NCBI GenBank assembly: GCA_963780795.1
Contig: CAWADH010000001.1
Span: 248,001-312,000 of the forward strand
DNA length: 64,000 nt
Direction: 5' to 3'
Origin: DATJGR01 sp963780795
GTDB lineage: Bacteria; Pseudomonadota; Gammaproteobacteria; Pseudomonadales; Azotimanducaceae
A program made the position numbers and the translations under genes. The notes under the pieces are model-generated. The model saw nothing but the letters and a program-made list of their open reading frames with translations, searched no databases and was not told where the DNA came from. Of the stretch, positions 1 to 8,333 are shown piece by piece. Each line of letters starts with the position of its first letter. Position 1 is the stretch's first letter.

Positions 1-193
1 AAACGGTTCTGGCACCAGCGACTGTTGTCGTGATGCGTCTGGCTTGACCGCTGTTCGGGTGCTTCACGCGAATCAACAGACCCGAGCTCTCCTGCGGCCA
101 GCCACCGAGCAAGTGCTGAGTACTTTCCCCGATTCCGGGAACACCCCTGTTAACCTACATTGTGCGAGTCTCTATCGATCAAGCCAGTCGATC

Positions 194-1234
194 ATGCGTC
201 TCCATACAAGCCTCGTTGCCGTGCTGACCTCGATGTTGTTCGCTTCGCCGCATTCAGCCGTCGCAGCTGGAAACTGGCAGCCGCTTCCAGAAAGCGCGCC
301 GGCGCCCGCCGACAACCCAACGACCACCGCTCGGGTCGAACTCGGCAAGATGCTGTACTTCGATCCGCGTTTGTCTTCGACCGGTACGATTTCGTGCTTC
401 TCGTGTCACAACGTGATGGAGGGCGGTGATGATCACCGGCCGACGTCCATCGGTGTGCACGGGCACGTCGGCGGTCGCAATGCACCCACGGTCTGGAATG
501 CCGCCTTCCTGTCGAGCCAGTTCTGGGACGGTCGCGCCGCGACGCTTGAAGATCAAGCGAAGGGTCCACCCGCTAACGCAATCGAAATGGGCATGGCGAA
601 TCTCGATGCGGTCATCGACCGCATCCGCAAGATTCCAGGCTACAAACCGTACTTCGAGAAGGCATTCGGCGCGGGCAACGTGGTCACGATGGACAACGCG
701 GCCAAGGCCATCGCCGCATACGAGCGGACGCTGATCACGCCCAACAATGCATACGACTTGTACGCGAAGGGCGACACGAAAGCACTGACCGTGCAGCAGG
801 CACGCGGCCTCGCGACGTTCGCAGAGGTCGGTTGCACGACCTGCCACCAGGGCCCGACGTTCAGTGGGCCGGCGCTGCCCGTGGGTACCGGGTTCTTCAT
901 GAAGTTCCCCACTTATCCCGACAGCCCGTATGTAGCGAAGTACGATTTTCTCAGCGATACGGGCCGCGCGAGCGTGACGAAGAACGACGCCGATAAGAAC
1001 GTCTGGCGGGTACCTGGATTGAGAAACCTCACGTACACGGCACCGTATTTCCACAACGGTCAGGTTCACACGATCGACGAGGCCGTGCGGATCATGGCGA
1101 GCACGCAGCTCAACAAGACGCTGAGCGCCGCGCAGGTGGCTGACATCGTAGCGTTCCTCGAGGTCCTCTCCGGTCCGTTCCCGACGCAGCAAATGCCGCG
1201 GCTACCGCCGACGCCGGGCGACCTGATCGACTGA
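194..1234 (+). CDS. Di-haem cytochrome c peroxidase (MauG/CcpA family)
   Basis: Periplasmic bacterial cytochrome c peroxidase-type protein of 346 residues. Family members reduce hydrogen peroxide with electrons from small c-type cytochromes, or act as MauG-like oxidases. The ATG at 194 begins a clear signal peptide (residues 1-25, ending in VAAG-like residues); the frame is open further upstream but that part does not look like protein. Two haem-binding CXXCH motifs are visible: CFSCH at residues 68-72 and CTTCH at 214-218, the spacing expected for two fused cytochrome domains. The EMGM stretch near 131 resembles the family's conserved NPxEM region. The b-type cytochrome gene 277 bp downstream on the same strand could be its electron-transfer partner, which is inference. 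Whether it is a true peroxidase or a MauG-like enzyme cannot be told from sequence alone. Confidence 0.9.
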   Translation: MRLHTSLVAVLTSMLFASPHSAVAAGNWQPLPESAPAPADNPTTTARVELGKMLYFDPRLSSTGTISCFSCHNVMEGGDDHRPTSIGVHGHVGGRNAPTVWNAAFLSSQFWDGRAATLEDQAKGPPANAIEMGMANLDAVIDRIRKIPGYKPYFEKAFGAGNVVTMDNAAKAIAAYERTLITPNNAYDLYAKGDTKALTVQQARGLATFAEVGCTTCHQGPTFSGPALPVGTGFFMKFPTYPDSPYVAKYDFLSDTGRASVTKNDADKNVWRVPGLRNLTYTAPYFHNGQVHTIDEAVRIMASTQLNKTLSAAQVADIVAFLEVLSGPFPTQQMPRLPPTPGDLID

Positions 1235-1511
1235 TCCTGACTCAAACAGATCGAACCGCTCGAGCCGACGCCAACTCCGAACCTCCGCAAGCGAGTGTGC
1301 TGACTATGCTGTTTGAAGCAATCCAAGCGGAACCAGAGAAGGCCGCGGCTCTAGAAATCCGTCAGGATCTAGCACCTGACTTTCGAAGCGCCGCGGCGAG
1401 TTCGCTTCCGATCTTCGTGATTCATTCCGCCCCCGCCAACGGATTGCCTGTGTCGTGGATCGGATCGGCGGAGCGCGCTGCGCGCCGAACGTGTTGTCCA
1501 CGGAGGTTCGA

Positions 1512-2249
1512 ATGACCACCATGAAAACCTATCCGGTTTGGGACGTGAGCGTCCGGCTGTTCCATTGGGTCAACGTGCTGTGCGTAGTCGGGTTGATCGC
1601 AGTGGGTGTTGCGATTCTGAACGACAAAGCACTCGGTGTGACGAACGACGGAAAGATCCTGTTGAAGACGGTGCACGTGTGGATTGGCTACGTGCTCGCC
1701 GTCAATCTGCTGTGGCGTCTGGTTTGGGCCTTCATCGGAGGAAGGCACGCACGTTGGCGAGCCATCCTCCCCGGCGGACGCGGCTACACGGCCGATGTCC
1801 GCCGCTACGTCGCCGATTTCGTCGGTCGGCGGCCGCGCCAGTACCTTGGGCACAATCCGGTCGGTCGCATCGCAGTGACGCTGCTGCTCTGTGTGTTGCT
1901 GGTGCAAACGATCACCGGCTTGATCCTCGCCGGCACAGATCTCTTTTATCCGCCCATTGGCTGGCTGGTCGCCCAATGGGTCGCCGCGCCCGGGATCGAT
2001 CCTGCAACGCTGGTCCCATACAGCCCGGACACATACGACAAGGCGGCTTACGATGCCATGCGCACCCTACGCGAACCGGTAGTCACTGTGCATTATTATG
2101 GTTTTTATGTACTGCTCGCTTTCAGCGTGATCCACGTCGTTGCGGTAGCGCTCACCGAATTGCGCGAAGGCGGCAACCTCCTTTCCGCGATGGTCACGGG
2201 CAAGAAGGTCCTAAGCGAAGCTCCTGCGGATCAGGTCGACTCGGATTGA
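1512..2249 (+). CDS. Cytochrome b561-type membrane protein
   Basis: Integral membrane di-haem b-type cytochrome of 245 residues, resembling the cytochrome b subunit of Ni/Fe hydrogenases and formate dehydrogenases. The ATG at 1512 is preceded by GGAGG at 1502-1506, which fixes the start although the frame is open upstream. Four hydrophobic segments are visible (about residues 17-36, 52-75, 118-142 and 194-215). Candidate haem-ligand histidines fall in helices as expected: H18, H55, H194 and H208. No hydrogenase or dehydrogenase catalytic subunit is nearby. The gene follows the di-haem peroxidase, so passing electrons from the quinone pool to a periplasmic c-type cytochrome is a plausible but unproven role. 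Confidence 0.85.
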   Translation: MTTMKTYPVWDVSVRLFHWVNVLCVVGLIAVGVAILNDKALGVTNDGKILLKTVHVWIGYVLAVNLLWRLVWAFIGGRHARWRAILPGGRGYTADVRRYVADFVGRRPRQYLGHNPVGRIAVTLLLCVLLVQTITGLILAGTDLFYPPIGWLVAQWVAAPGIDPATLVPYSPDTYDKAAYDAMRTLREPVVTVHYYGFYVLLAFSVIHVVAVALTELREGGNLLSAMVTGKKVLSEAPADQVDSD

Positions 2250-3039
2250 ACGGCAGCTACCGCTGAACCAAAGACCCCACAAAATCGTCGCCGGCGTGGC
2301 CCGCGAATCCAGCTTTGACCGATAAACACCGGTGACCCGATTGATCTGCAAGAACGGCAGGCCATTTTCTCGACCCCTTGCCAAGGGGCAACGAGGAGCG
2401 ACTCGTCGCCGCACGCTGAACTCATCCAGTTGACGCTGGGCGCGGGTGCGAGATCCCAAAAAGCCTGATCCCTCGGCCGCCCCTTCGCGTCCCCGTTGTA
2501 GGTGTCGGTCATCCAAAGAGGAAGCACGACGGGGGTCAGCTGGAAAGAAAGTCCATCAATCCCGCGCGAGAATTTTCGCCTCGATCAGCTCCGACGATTT
2601 GACCTTCGCCCCGCCAGGGTAGCCAAGACCATTGAGAGATATCCCGAAAGAACCACGGTGGCTTCCGAGCGCTCGCATACATCCAGGGTGATGATTGCAA
2701 GCTGGTGAGCCGCAACATCGAACTACACACGCCGTTTCGCAAAGGCGCACCTGCGTAACTTGTGCAGAGCTTTCCCAGTGCTTGCGCATCGCTGACGCTT
2801 CTTCGCGTCACCTTTGCTGGTCTGTTAGTCAGTACGTCGTTGCTGATCGACATGTCGTCTACGACTGGGCACCGGTCCAGGCCGATTCATGACTTGCTTT
2901 TGAGTTAGTGGCCGCGCCCAAAATAGCTGCGGCTACGGCTAATCGCATTCCTGTTCGTTCGCGTAGTAAAACGTAGCCGAACGGTCTACTTAAGGGGCGT
3001 TGCCGTCCATTCTTAGGTCGACCCCGGGATGATCAGCAG
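2250..3039. other. Gene-poor spacer without a convincing gene
   Basis: About 790 bp after the cytochrome b gene. Open frames of 60-105 codons exist on both strands, but none has a protein-like composition, a good ribosome binding site and a recognisable motif together. It may hold decayed DNA at the edge of the accessory region. No RNA gene or repeat was recognised. Confidence 0.5.
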
Positions 3040-3237
3040 ATGCAGCAGCAGATACTGGAGTTTCTTTGCTCACCCAATACCTGGACGGGCTTTGTTATTG
3101 GCGCGATCTTGGCAGGGGTTGTCGGCGTTCAATTTCAGATCCTAGCGCACCGTCCAACGCTAATTCATCAACAGGCAGGCTCTGGAGGAACTCCGTATCG
3201 GTATCACTGGGAGATCGTTCGGATACGGCTCGTTTGA
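3040..3237 (+). CDS. Small hypothetical membrane protein, possibly broken
   Basis: A 65-codon frame beginning MQQQILEFL with one hydrophobic segment at about residues 17-34 and a plausible cytoplasmic tail. The tail up to WEIVRIR reads like genuine protein, then the frame stops almost at once. A second frame continues with GRFGLVRDGL-like residues up to 3326, so this may be the first part of a longer gene interrupted by a frameshift. A GGGATGAT stretch at 3026-3033 lies slightly close for a ribosome binding site. Function unknown. It lies about 210 bp upstream of tRNA-Arg on the same strand. Confidence 0.35.
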   Translation: MQQQILEFLCSPNTWTGFVIGAILAGVVGVQFQILAHRPTLIHQQAGSGGTPYRYHWEIVRIRLV

Positions 3238-3449
3238 AGGGTCGCTTTGGCCTCGTGCGAGACGGCCTTAGGGCAATTCGAATTGGGCTCACGATGCGCC
3301 AAGTGGGGCACCGCAGACGTGGTTGAGGTAGATTCAACCGCGATACGGCGCCTCGATGCATCAGCATGTTTCTAGGTCCTTCGGATTTTGCGCTATTTGT
3401 GCGCTACGAATCAGAAACCATAGACTTAAGTTGTTGATTTATAAGCTCC

Positions 3450-3525
3450 GCCCCGGTGGCACAGAGGATAGCGCGGCCCCCTCCTAAGGGGCAGGTCACA
3501 GGTTCGAATCCTGTCCGGGGCACCA
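3450..3525 (+). tRNA. tRNA-Arg (anticodon CCT)
   Basis: A 76-nt tRNA. The acceptor arms GCCCCGG (3450-3456) and CCGGGGC (3515-3521) pair fully and are followed by discriminator A and an encoded CCA (3523-3525). The anticodon stem GCCCC/GGGGC encloses the loop CTCCTAA, giving anticodon CCT (arginine, codon AGG). The T arm contains GGTTCGAATCC. The 3' half of tRNA-Arg(CCT) is a known integration site for mobile elements. The DNA just downstream carries an integrase remnant and a toxin-antitoxin pair, but I did not find a second copy of the tRNA 3' end that would mark the far end of an island. Confidence 0.96.
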
Positions 3526-3694
3526 AATAAATCAATAAGTTAGACCCCTTTCGTAAATCAACAAAATCCACTGGGGGTGCGTTGGGGGTGCAATCGCATG
3601 AAGCAGCCGGACTCCACCGAGCGCTTTGGGGCGCCCAGCAGAGGCCGCAGAACTTGCGCCCCCCGCCGTTAACCTTCGGGACGATTCGTCAACC

Positions 3695-4015
3695 CTACTG
3701 ATCAAGCCCCAACAAGCTCCACCAATCACGCGCTCCGTGCAGCACGCGCACAACGCTGATGCCGTCGTCGCGCGGCAGATAGAAGATCAGCACGTTCTCG
3801 AATTCGCGCACCCGCCACCTGCGAAGTCCCGAGAGCATCGGTTGTCGCGTTGCCACTAACGAACCCTTTCTGGGCGCCTCGGCAAGTTCATTAAATGTGG
3901 CTTCAGCGAGTGTCAGAAAGTGATCTGCCATTGTCTCGCCCGCGTGCTCTGCCAAGTAGGCGTAGTGCACGATCAGATCGCGACGCGCGGCGCCGCGTCG
4001 GTAGACCTTGGCCAT
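3695..4015 (-). CDS. parE: RelE/ParE-family toxin
   Basis: Toxin half of a type II toxin-antitoxin pair, 106 residues. The sequence has the RelE/ParE pattern: an early Arg-rich AARRDL helix, the GSLVATRQPMLSGLRRWRV core (typical R-x-G-x-R-x-W/F-x-V/I strand), ENVLIFY strand and a final VVRVLHGARDW motif. Family members inhibit DNA gyrase (ParE) or cleave mRNA (RelE); the GLRRWRVREFENVLIFY block favours ParE. The start ATG at 4015-4013 overlaps the stop TGA of the antitoxin gene by one base, implying translational coupling. An alternative TTG lies one codon upstream. It sits between tRNA-Arg and a truncated integrase, a typical place for such modules. Confidence 0.88.
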   Translation of the reverse strand: MAKVYRRGAARRDLIVHYAYLAEHAGETMADHFLTLAEATFNELAEAPRKGSLVATRQPMLSGLRRWRVREFENVLIFYLPRDDGISVVRVLHGARDWWSLLGLDQ

Positions 4016-4278
4016 CAACTAGGGCGCCTGCGCACCTTCTTGAACTCTGCGACCGCATCTCGGCGAATTGCCTGCCAATCATCGCGCGTAAGCTCGCGCT
4101 CCTCGCCCTGCAGGCCCTCCATCAGCAGCGCCTCGAGCTGCTCTTCCGCCTTGCGTTTCTCGTCCGCGCGGATCAACTCACGCACGTACTCACTCACGCT
4201 GCTGTAACGGCCTTGGGCGATCTGCGCGTCAACGAATGCCTTCAAGGGATCGGGCAATGAAATGTTCATCGATTGCAT
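4015..4278 (-). CDS. parD: ParD/CopG-type antitoxin
   Basis: Antitoxin of 87 residues, upstream of and overlapping the ParE-type toxin by one base. It begins with a ribbon-helix-helix DNA-binding motif (MNISLPDPLKAFVDAQIAQG, then YSSVSEYVRELIR), followed by a charged, probably disordered tail (EKRKAEEQLEALL onward) that would wrap the toxin. The ATG at 4278 has AGGTG six bases upstream and is preferred; ATG 4269 is an alternative. The frame opens 19 codons earlier without a good signal. Antitoxins of this class repress their own promoter, and a tandem 10-bp repeat lies 38-57 bp upstream. Confidence 0.87.
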   Translation of the reverse strand: MQSMNISLPDPLKAFVDAQIAQGRYSSVSEYVRELIRADEKRKAEEQLEALLMEGLQGEERELTRDDWQAIRRDAVAEFKKVRRRPS

Positions 4279-4315
4279 GGACGGCACCTGACTCGAACGT
4301 AACTCACAATAGCAA

Positions 4316-4335
4316 GGAATGGCATGGAATGGCAA
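4316..4335 (-). promoter_or_regulatory. Tandem 10-bp repeat, possible ParD operator
   Basis: Two adjacent copies of a 10-mer on the + strand, GGAATGGCAT (4316-4325) and GGAATGGCAA (4326-4335), differ in one base and lie upstream of the antitoxin start. Tandem sites one helical turn apart suit a ribbon-helix-helix repressor. Operator function is inferred from position only. Confidence 0.35.
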
Positions 4336-4369
4336 TAACTGGCAGACTCTGGTATGAGCAACAAGACCA

Positions 4370-4927
4370 ATTGAGGGGAACGTGACGCGTGCGCCGCGAT
4401 TTCGCCTTGCCAGATTGGACCGTGATCACTTCGTCGTTCACGACGTCGGCCCAAAGCAGCGAGCGCAGCTCGCCCTGCCGAAGTCCCGTGTTCAGCGACA
4501 GCAACACCATCGGCTTCAGGTGATCCGCGAACGCCAGATTCGAAAGGTCCTCAAACAGTTCGTAACCGCGTGCTGCCCGCCACTCGTTTCCCGATGCGCG
4601 ATCCGATCGCAGCTTCGTATCGCGTGCGTCAATAGCATCTCGCAGCGACTTCTCCTCGTCGGCCGTGAGGTAACGGACACGGTTCTCTTGGTCGACCTTG
4701 AGGCGAGGCATACCACGCAACACGTGCGTGTCGAGGTGCTTCCTGCGTACAGCGAACGACATCGCCGCTTTCAGCGCTGCAACGTTACGATTCACGGTCG
4801 ACGGTTTGATGCCCTTCCGGCGCCGCTGCATGCGCCAGTCGTCGACGATCTCCTCGGTGATTTCATCGAGCCCGAGGTTGCCCCACTCATCGCGAAACGG
4901 TTTCAGCGTGTCGAGATGCTTCAGCAC
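4370..4927 (-). pseudogene. Truncated tyrosine recombinase (phage-type integrase)
   Basis: Fragment of a site-specific tyrosine integrase, about 186 recognisable residues. It contains the SAM-like core-binding domain (KPFRDEWGNLGLDEITEEIVDDW to the KAAMSFAVRR helix) and the start of the catalytic domain with the conserved first catalytic arginine in LNTGLRQGELRSLLWADV. It then runs to RHVPLN, where homology ends abruptly; a 21-residue unrelated tail follows before a stop at 4304. The second half of the catalytic domain (HxxR box, final histidine and nucleophilic tyrosine) and most of the N-terminal arm-binding domain are missing, so it should be inactive. The break coincides with the toxin-antitoxin module, suggesting insertion or deletion at this point. 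Confidence 0.8.
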
Positions 4928-5365
4928 TCGGATTCATCAACCCTGCCGTTGCGCCTGGCGACGATACGCAATACGTCGTAGTGAAGATCTTTCCGCAGTA
5001 TCGACCGCACTCTTCTTCCTGAACGACGACGTGGATCTTGCCAGCTCATCGCCGTGTTCCGTTGTTATTGCAAGCGCAAGCGGGGCTGAATCGATACGGC
5101 AAGGTTGATCTCGATGGCGCATTCCTCTTCGGCGCCTCACGTCCCCGACTGCTTGATAAGCGGCCTCGGGACTCAAGCTTGCAAAGCCGCAACCGGAATC
5201 AACGTTCGATCTTGACGAGGCGCCAACGCGAGTCCGACTTCGCCTTGAGGTAAGCCAACGGGTCAAAGACCAATAACAACTCACGGGCTACTTCCACAAG
5301 CACAGAACAGCAATCGCGCGCTGATCGACCCACCCTAGCGCATCGAACGAACTTAGGTGGCAAAG
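4928..5365. other. Spacer with decayed coding-like DNA
   Basis: About 440 bp between the integrase fragment and the PEP-CTERM gene. On the minus strand, near 5290-5200, a short frame reads ARELLLVFDPLAYLKAKSDS and continues WRLVKIER before a stop. It looks protein-like but is too short to assign. The remaining open frames have arginine/serine-rich shadow compositions. Probably remnants of mobile DNA. Confidence 0.4.
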
Positions 5366-6046
5366 ATGCGACCGATTCTGGTGGTCGTGCTTTGGGTAAT
5401 CAGCGTGAACGCAGTGGCACTGCCCATCGTATCCGGTGACGGCAATGAGACATGTGCAGCCGCGGGCGATGGATGCAACGTGATGACGATTGACCGTCAC
5501 CCCGCGTGGCAAACGAACAACCCCGGGACATCCGATGCACAGTGGATCTCGTTTGCCGACACAGGCTGGGGTGGCCTTACCGTCGTTCCCAGCAGCACGA
5601 GCTCAGCGGCCGCCTCATTCTTCGAGGAGCTAACGTTTACCTCGGCTACAACACTTTCAATGCACGTGTGGGGCGATGACACGGTTCAAGTCTTTTTGAA
5701 CGGTGTTGCACAGAATCTGCTCAATTTCACGCAGGATGCTGCCTGCGCCGGGGGTTCGATCGGTTGCGAACCTAACGAGTTCGGTGAGTTCGACTGGTTG
5801 TTAGATGCGGGCATTTATTCGTTGCGCTTCGACGTCTATCAGGTAGGCGGCGGCCCATTCGGCCTTCTCTATGCGGGCGAGTTCAACTCGGTGTCGGAGT
5901 TCACGGCAGTGAGCGTCCCGGAACCAGGATCAGCAGCGTTGATCATCGGCGCTCTCGGCCTGCTCGCCGCTCACAAGAGAACGCGGCGCAGTCTGATCAC
6001 CGCCGCAGAACAGCTCCGAGGGAGATCGGAGGCGATGCGAAGCTAG
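5366..6046 (+). CDS. PEP-CTERM sorting domain protein
   Basis: Secreted protein of 226 residues. It has an N-terminal signal peptide (about residues 1-19), a beta-rich extracellular body rich in Gly, Ser and Asn, and a C-terminal PEP-CTERM signal: VPEPGSAAL at about 184-192, a hydrophobic stretch to about 202, then the basic cluster HKRTRR. Such proteins are recognised by an exosortase and usually accompany exopolysaccharide production; no exosortase is in this window. The ATG at 5366 with AGGTGG at 5355-5360 is preferred over the in-frame GTG at 5357. An unusual feature is about 20 extra residues after the basic cluster, where most family members end. Paired cysteines in the body (GNETCAAAGDGC, DAACAGGSIGC) may form disulfides. 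Confidence 0.8.
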   Translation: MRPILVVVLWVISVNAVALPIVSGDGNETCAAAGDGCNVMTIDRHPAWQTNNPGTSDAQWISFADTGWGGLTVVPSSTSSAAASFFEELTFTSATTLSMHVWGDDTVQVFLNGVAQNLLNFTQDAACAGGSIGCEPNEFGEFDWLLDAGIYSLRFDVYQVGGGPFGLLYAGEFNSVSEFTAVSVPEPGSAALIIGALGLLAAHKRTRRSLITAAEQLRGRSEAMRS

Positions 6047-6101
6047 GGAGCGCTCGAAGAGCTCGTTTGGGTTTGAGGAGAGTCACCCTGTCTTTCCTCA
6101 C

Positions 6102-6371
6102 TCAACGCGGCCGCAAGTCCCAGTCGTCGCGATAGAACGATTCCGCCCGCACGACTAGTTCATCCGGCAGCTGGTACCGCACGACATGGGCGCGCTTGTT
6201 GAGATCATCGCGGTACGGTCGTACGCCAATCTCAGCGAGCTTCACTAGCAACGACTCGTAGTCGGAAACACCGAACTGCGGCAACAGCTCGCGATTGTCG
6301 TAGTTGCGGCCCCAACGACGGCTTGAACCGTTGCCGGTCGCTCCGATTTCCTTCGGTGGTGATCTGATCAA
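6102..6371 (-). CDS. Orphan small protein, copy 1 of the GRNYDNREL family
   Basis: An 89-residue frame sharing most of its sequence with a second gene at 10428-10724, including RNYDNREL, FGVSDYESLLVKLAEIGVRPY and the RAESFYRDD ending (RAEAFYRDD in copy 2). Conservation at protein level with many third-position changes shows that the reading frame has been under selection in at least one copy. There is no ATG at the position used by copy 2 (which has MYIRSPP); here the matching start would be TTG at 6371, so this copy may be poorly expressed or decaying. I do not recognise the family. It is probably a small soluble protein of mixed helix and strand. It follows the PEP-CTERM gene convergently. 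Confidence 0.5.
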   Translation of the reverse strand: MIRSPPKEIGATGNGSSRRWGRNYDNRELLPQFGVSDYESLLVKLAEIGVRPYRDDLNKRAHVVRYQLPDELVVRAESFYRDDWDLRPR

Positions 6372-7009
6372 AGCCTTAGCCCGCCTGCGCCAACAGGTTG
6401 TCGACGTACTGTACGGCCTCTGGACTGAATACCGACTTCGAACGCTCGAACCAGAAACGCATGAGCGGTTCAGAGAAGCTCCCGCGGGTCGTCCCATCAA
6501 ATTGTTGCCGTCATGACGCGTAACGAGATCCGCAGCGAAACGAAACCTCCACGCAAGGTTCGTGCAATCGGAGGTGCATGGTGCGCGGTGGATTGAAAAC
6601 CCGAGGGGAGTTCCTAGAACACTACTGCGCACCGCCGGTCGCGGGCGCTATTGGGATCGCGTACAGACGCAACGGTCCAAGGGGCACACAAATCTACCGG
6701 CGCTTTCGTGCAGAGACGTCGCTCCTCTGCACTTCGACCGCATCCACTCGAGGTGCGTTCCAGGCCGGGTCTCGCCCGGCGTCTTCTTTCACATCCGACG
6801 TTGCTGCTCTTGCGGGGTAACGTTTCAGACGTCAGGCACTCTCTAGGAAAGGACTGACACGCGTTCGGCGTCTCCGCCGGCATTCCGCCAAACGTTGCCG
6901 CATAAGTGTAGACGGGCTGTGTTGAGGTAGACGTCGGGGACTGAACAAGGACCATTTCATCTAATCGCCTACCTCACGCGCGCACCCCACGCTCAGATGG
7001 AGGATTGAA
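6372..7009. other. Gene-poor spacer
   Basis: About 640 bp upstream of the copy-1 orphan gene and before the small membrane protein at 7010. Several overlapping frames of 65-115 codons occur but all have arginine/serine-rich shadow compositions. A short GC-rich inverted repeat (CCGGG-TCTCG-CCCGG type) lies near 6768-6782. Nothing else was recognised. Confidence 0.4.
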
Positions 7010-7204
7010 GTGCGCACTATCACACGTCCCGCTGACGCAATACGCAAATCTCTCAACCCATCACACAGCGCGTGGCTCATGGGAGACCGACGGCGCCCGG
7101 AAAATCGCGCCACGAGAGACTCGCGGCGCGTACGTGCCGCGGTGCTTCTCGGCTCGTTGCTGGCATTTCTGTTGGTGTCGATGGCTATCGACGTCCTTAC
7201 TTGA
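7010..7204 (+). CDS. Small single-pass membrane protein
   Basis: A 64-residue protein starting at GTG 7010 with TGGAGGA at 6998-7004 as ribosome binding site. The first 40 residues are hydrophilic and arginine-rich; the C-terminal 20 (AVLLGSLLAFLLVSMAID) form one transmembrane helix, giving a tail-anchored layout. No family recognised. A second small gene starts 32 bp downstream on the same strand, so the two may be co-transcribed. Confidence 0.5.
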   Translation: MRTITRPADAIRKSLNPSHSAWLMGDRRRPENRATRDSRRVRAAVLLGSLLAFLLVSMAIDVLT

Positions 7205-7236
7205 GTCGCGTCAACGCATGTCCAGGAGTTGACGTG

Positions 7237-7428
7237 ATGACCGATGAGCAGATTGAAATCGAGGTTCGCCGCATATTGGCTTTGCCGCACGATGAGCAAG
7301 TCGATGTGATCACGGGCATGATCAAGACGCTACCAACGCATCGTCGGGAAAGGATCATTGCCCACATGCGCGAAACTGGCGCAAGACTGCGCGCCCAGGC
7401 ACTAGCGAAACGCTTCCGACTACGGTGA
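7237..7428 (+). CDS. Small helical hypothetical protein
   Basis: A 63-residue, highly charged, probably all-helical protein (MTDEQIEIEVRRIL, then ALPHDEQVDVITGMIKTLP, then RRERIIAHMRETGARL). The ATG at 7237 follows AGGAG at 7224-7228 with eight-base spacing, a good start signal. The pattern of two short helical hairpins resembles small regulatory or adaptor proteins, but no family is recognised. It lies 32 bp after the small membrane protein gene and probably shares its transcript. Confidence 0.55.
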   Translation: MTDEQIEIEVRRILALPHDEQVDVITGMIKTLPTHRRERIIAHMRETGARLRAQALAKRFRLR

Positions 7429-7713
7429 ACAGAGGTCGAACGATGTTCGAAGCGCTGTCACCCGACCGACAAACTCGGGTACGCGCGGATGCGCGCCACT
7501 GCCAAAGAGATGTGAGCCCAGAGGCTAGCCCCACCGCGCCCGCTCAGATGGACGGCCGGTTTCGTTGGTGGAAGGGGGACGACCGCTTGACCGGCCAACT
7601 CCTTACTGGCGCGCGTCGTTTTCGAACGCTTCGGCGATGTCCAACCCATGTGCACCCTCGCCGCGACGAATCGCAATCGCGAGGCTGGAACACTTGGTTT
7701 CAGCCCCCCCTGC

Positions 7714-8333
7714 AGTGATTGGAGAGGAGAGGTAGAGATAGAGGAAAAGAGAAAGAAGAGGAGAGATAAGGAGTAAGAGTAAGAGAGAGAAGAAGAGGAA
7801 AGTGTGGTAAGAGTTGTGAGAGAGAAGGGAGATAAGAGGAAGAGATGGGTAGGAATGGGGAGCGAGGTGTGAGGCTATGAGGTGAGAGTGGGAGGTGTGA
7901 GGAAGAAAGGAAGAAGAGGAGATGGGGGTGGAAGAGAAAAAGGGAGGTATAGTGGGAGGAGAAGGTGGTGATGGATGAGAGAGAGTGGTGAAAGGGGATG
8001 GGTAGAGAAGAATGGGTTGGTGATGAGAGGGGAGGAAGAAAGTGGAGAAGAGAGTAAGGGGAGTGGGAAGGGGGTTGTGATGGTGAGGGATGAAGGGGGG
8101 GAAAGAGGGATGAGAGGGGGAAGAGGAAATGAGGGTGGGGTGGAAGATGAAGTGTGGTTGGAGAGGAGAAGAGAGGGGTGAGAGGGGGAGGTGGTGAAAA
8201 GAAAGGGAGGAAGTGGAGGGAAGAAGGGGGAGGGAGAAAAGGGGAGAAGGGAGGGGGAGGGATGGAGAGGAGAAGAAGGAGAGAAAAAGAAGGGAGGAAA
8301 AGAGAGAAAAAAAGAAGAAAAGAAAGAAAAGGA
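7714..8333. repeat. Purine-rich tract almost free of cytosine
   Basis: A 620-nt stretch whose + strand contains only two C residues (7863 and 7875). It consists of irregular G and A runs such as GGAGGAAGAAAG and AAAGAAGAAAAG, with scattered T that thins out towards the right end. There is no fixed repeat unit. Open frames read across it on both strands (serine/proline/leucine-rich on minus, glycine/arginine/glutamate-rich on plus), but these are composition artefacts and I do not call a gene. Such DNA could form triplex or G-quadruplex structures. It could also be an assembly or sequencing artefact, because both edges switch abruptly to normal composition. Confidence 0.9.

Noticed and set aside
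1297..1515. 72-codon frame between the peroxidase and cytochrome b genes
   Set aside because: Low protein-like content and no ribosome binding site; it overlaps the cytochrome b start region.
3450..3525. Search for an attachment-site duplicate of the tRNA-Arg 3' end
   Set aside because: No convincing second copy of the last 18-20 bases was seen in the window, so no attachment site is annotated.
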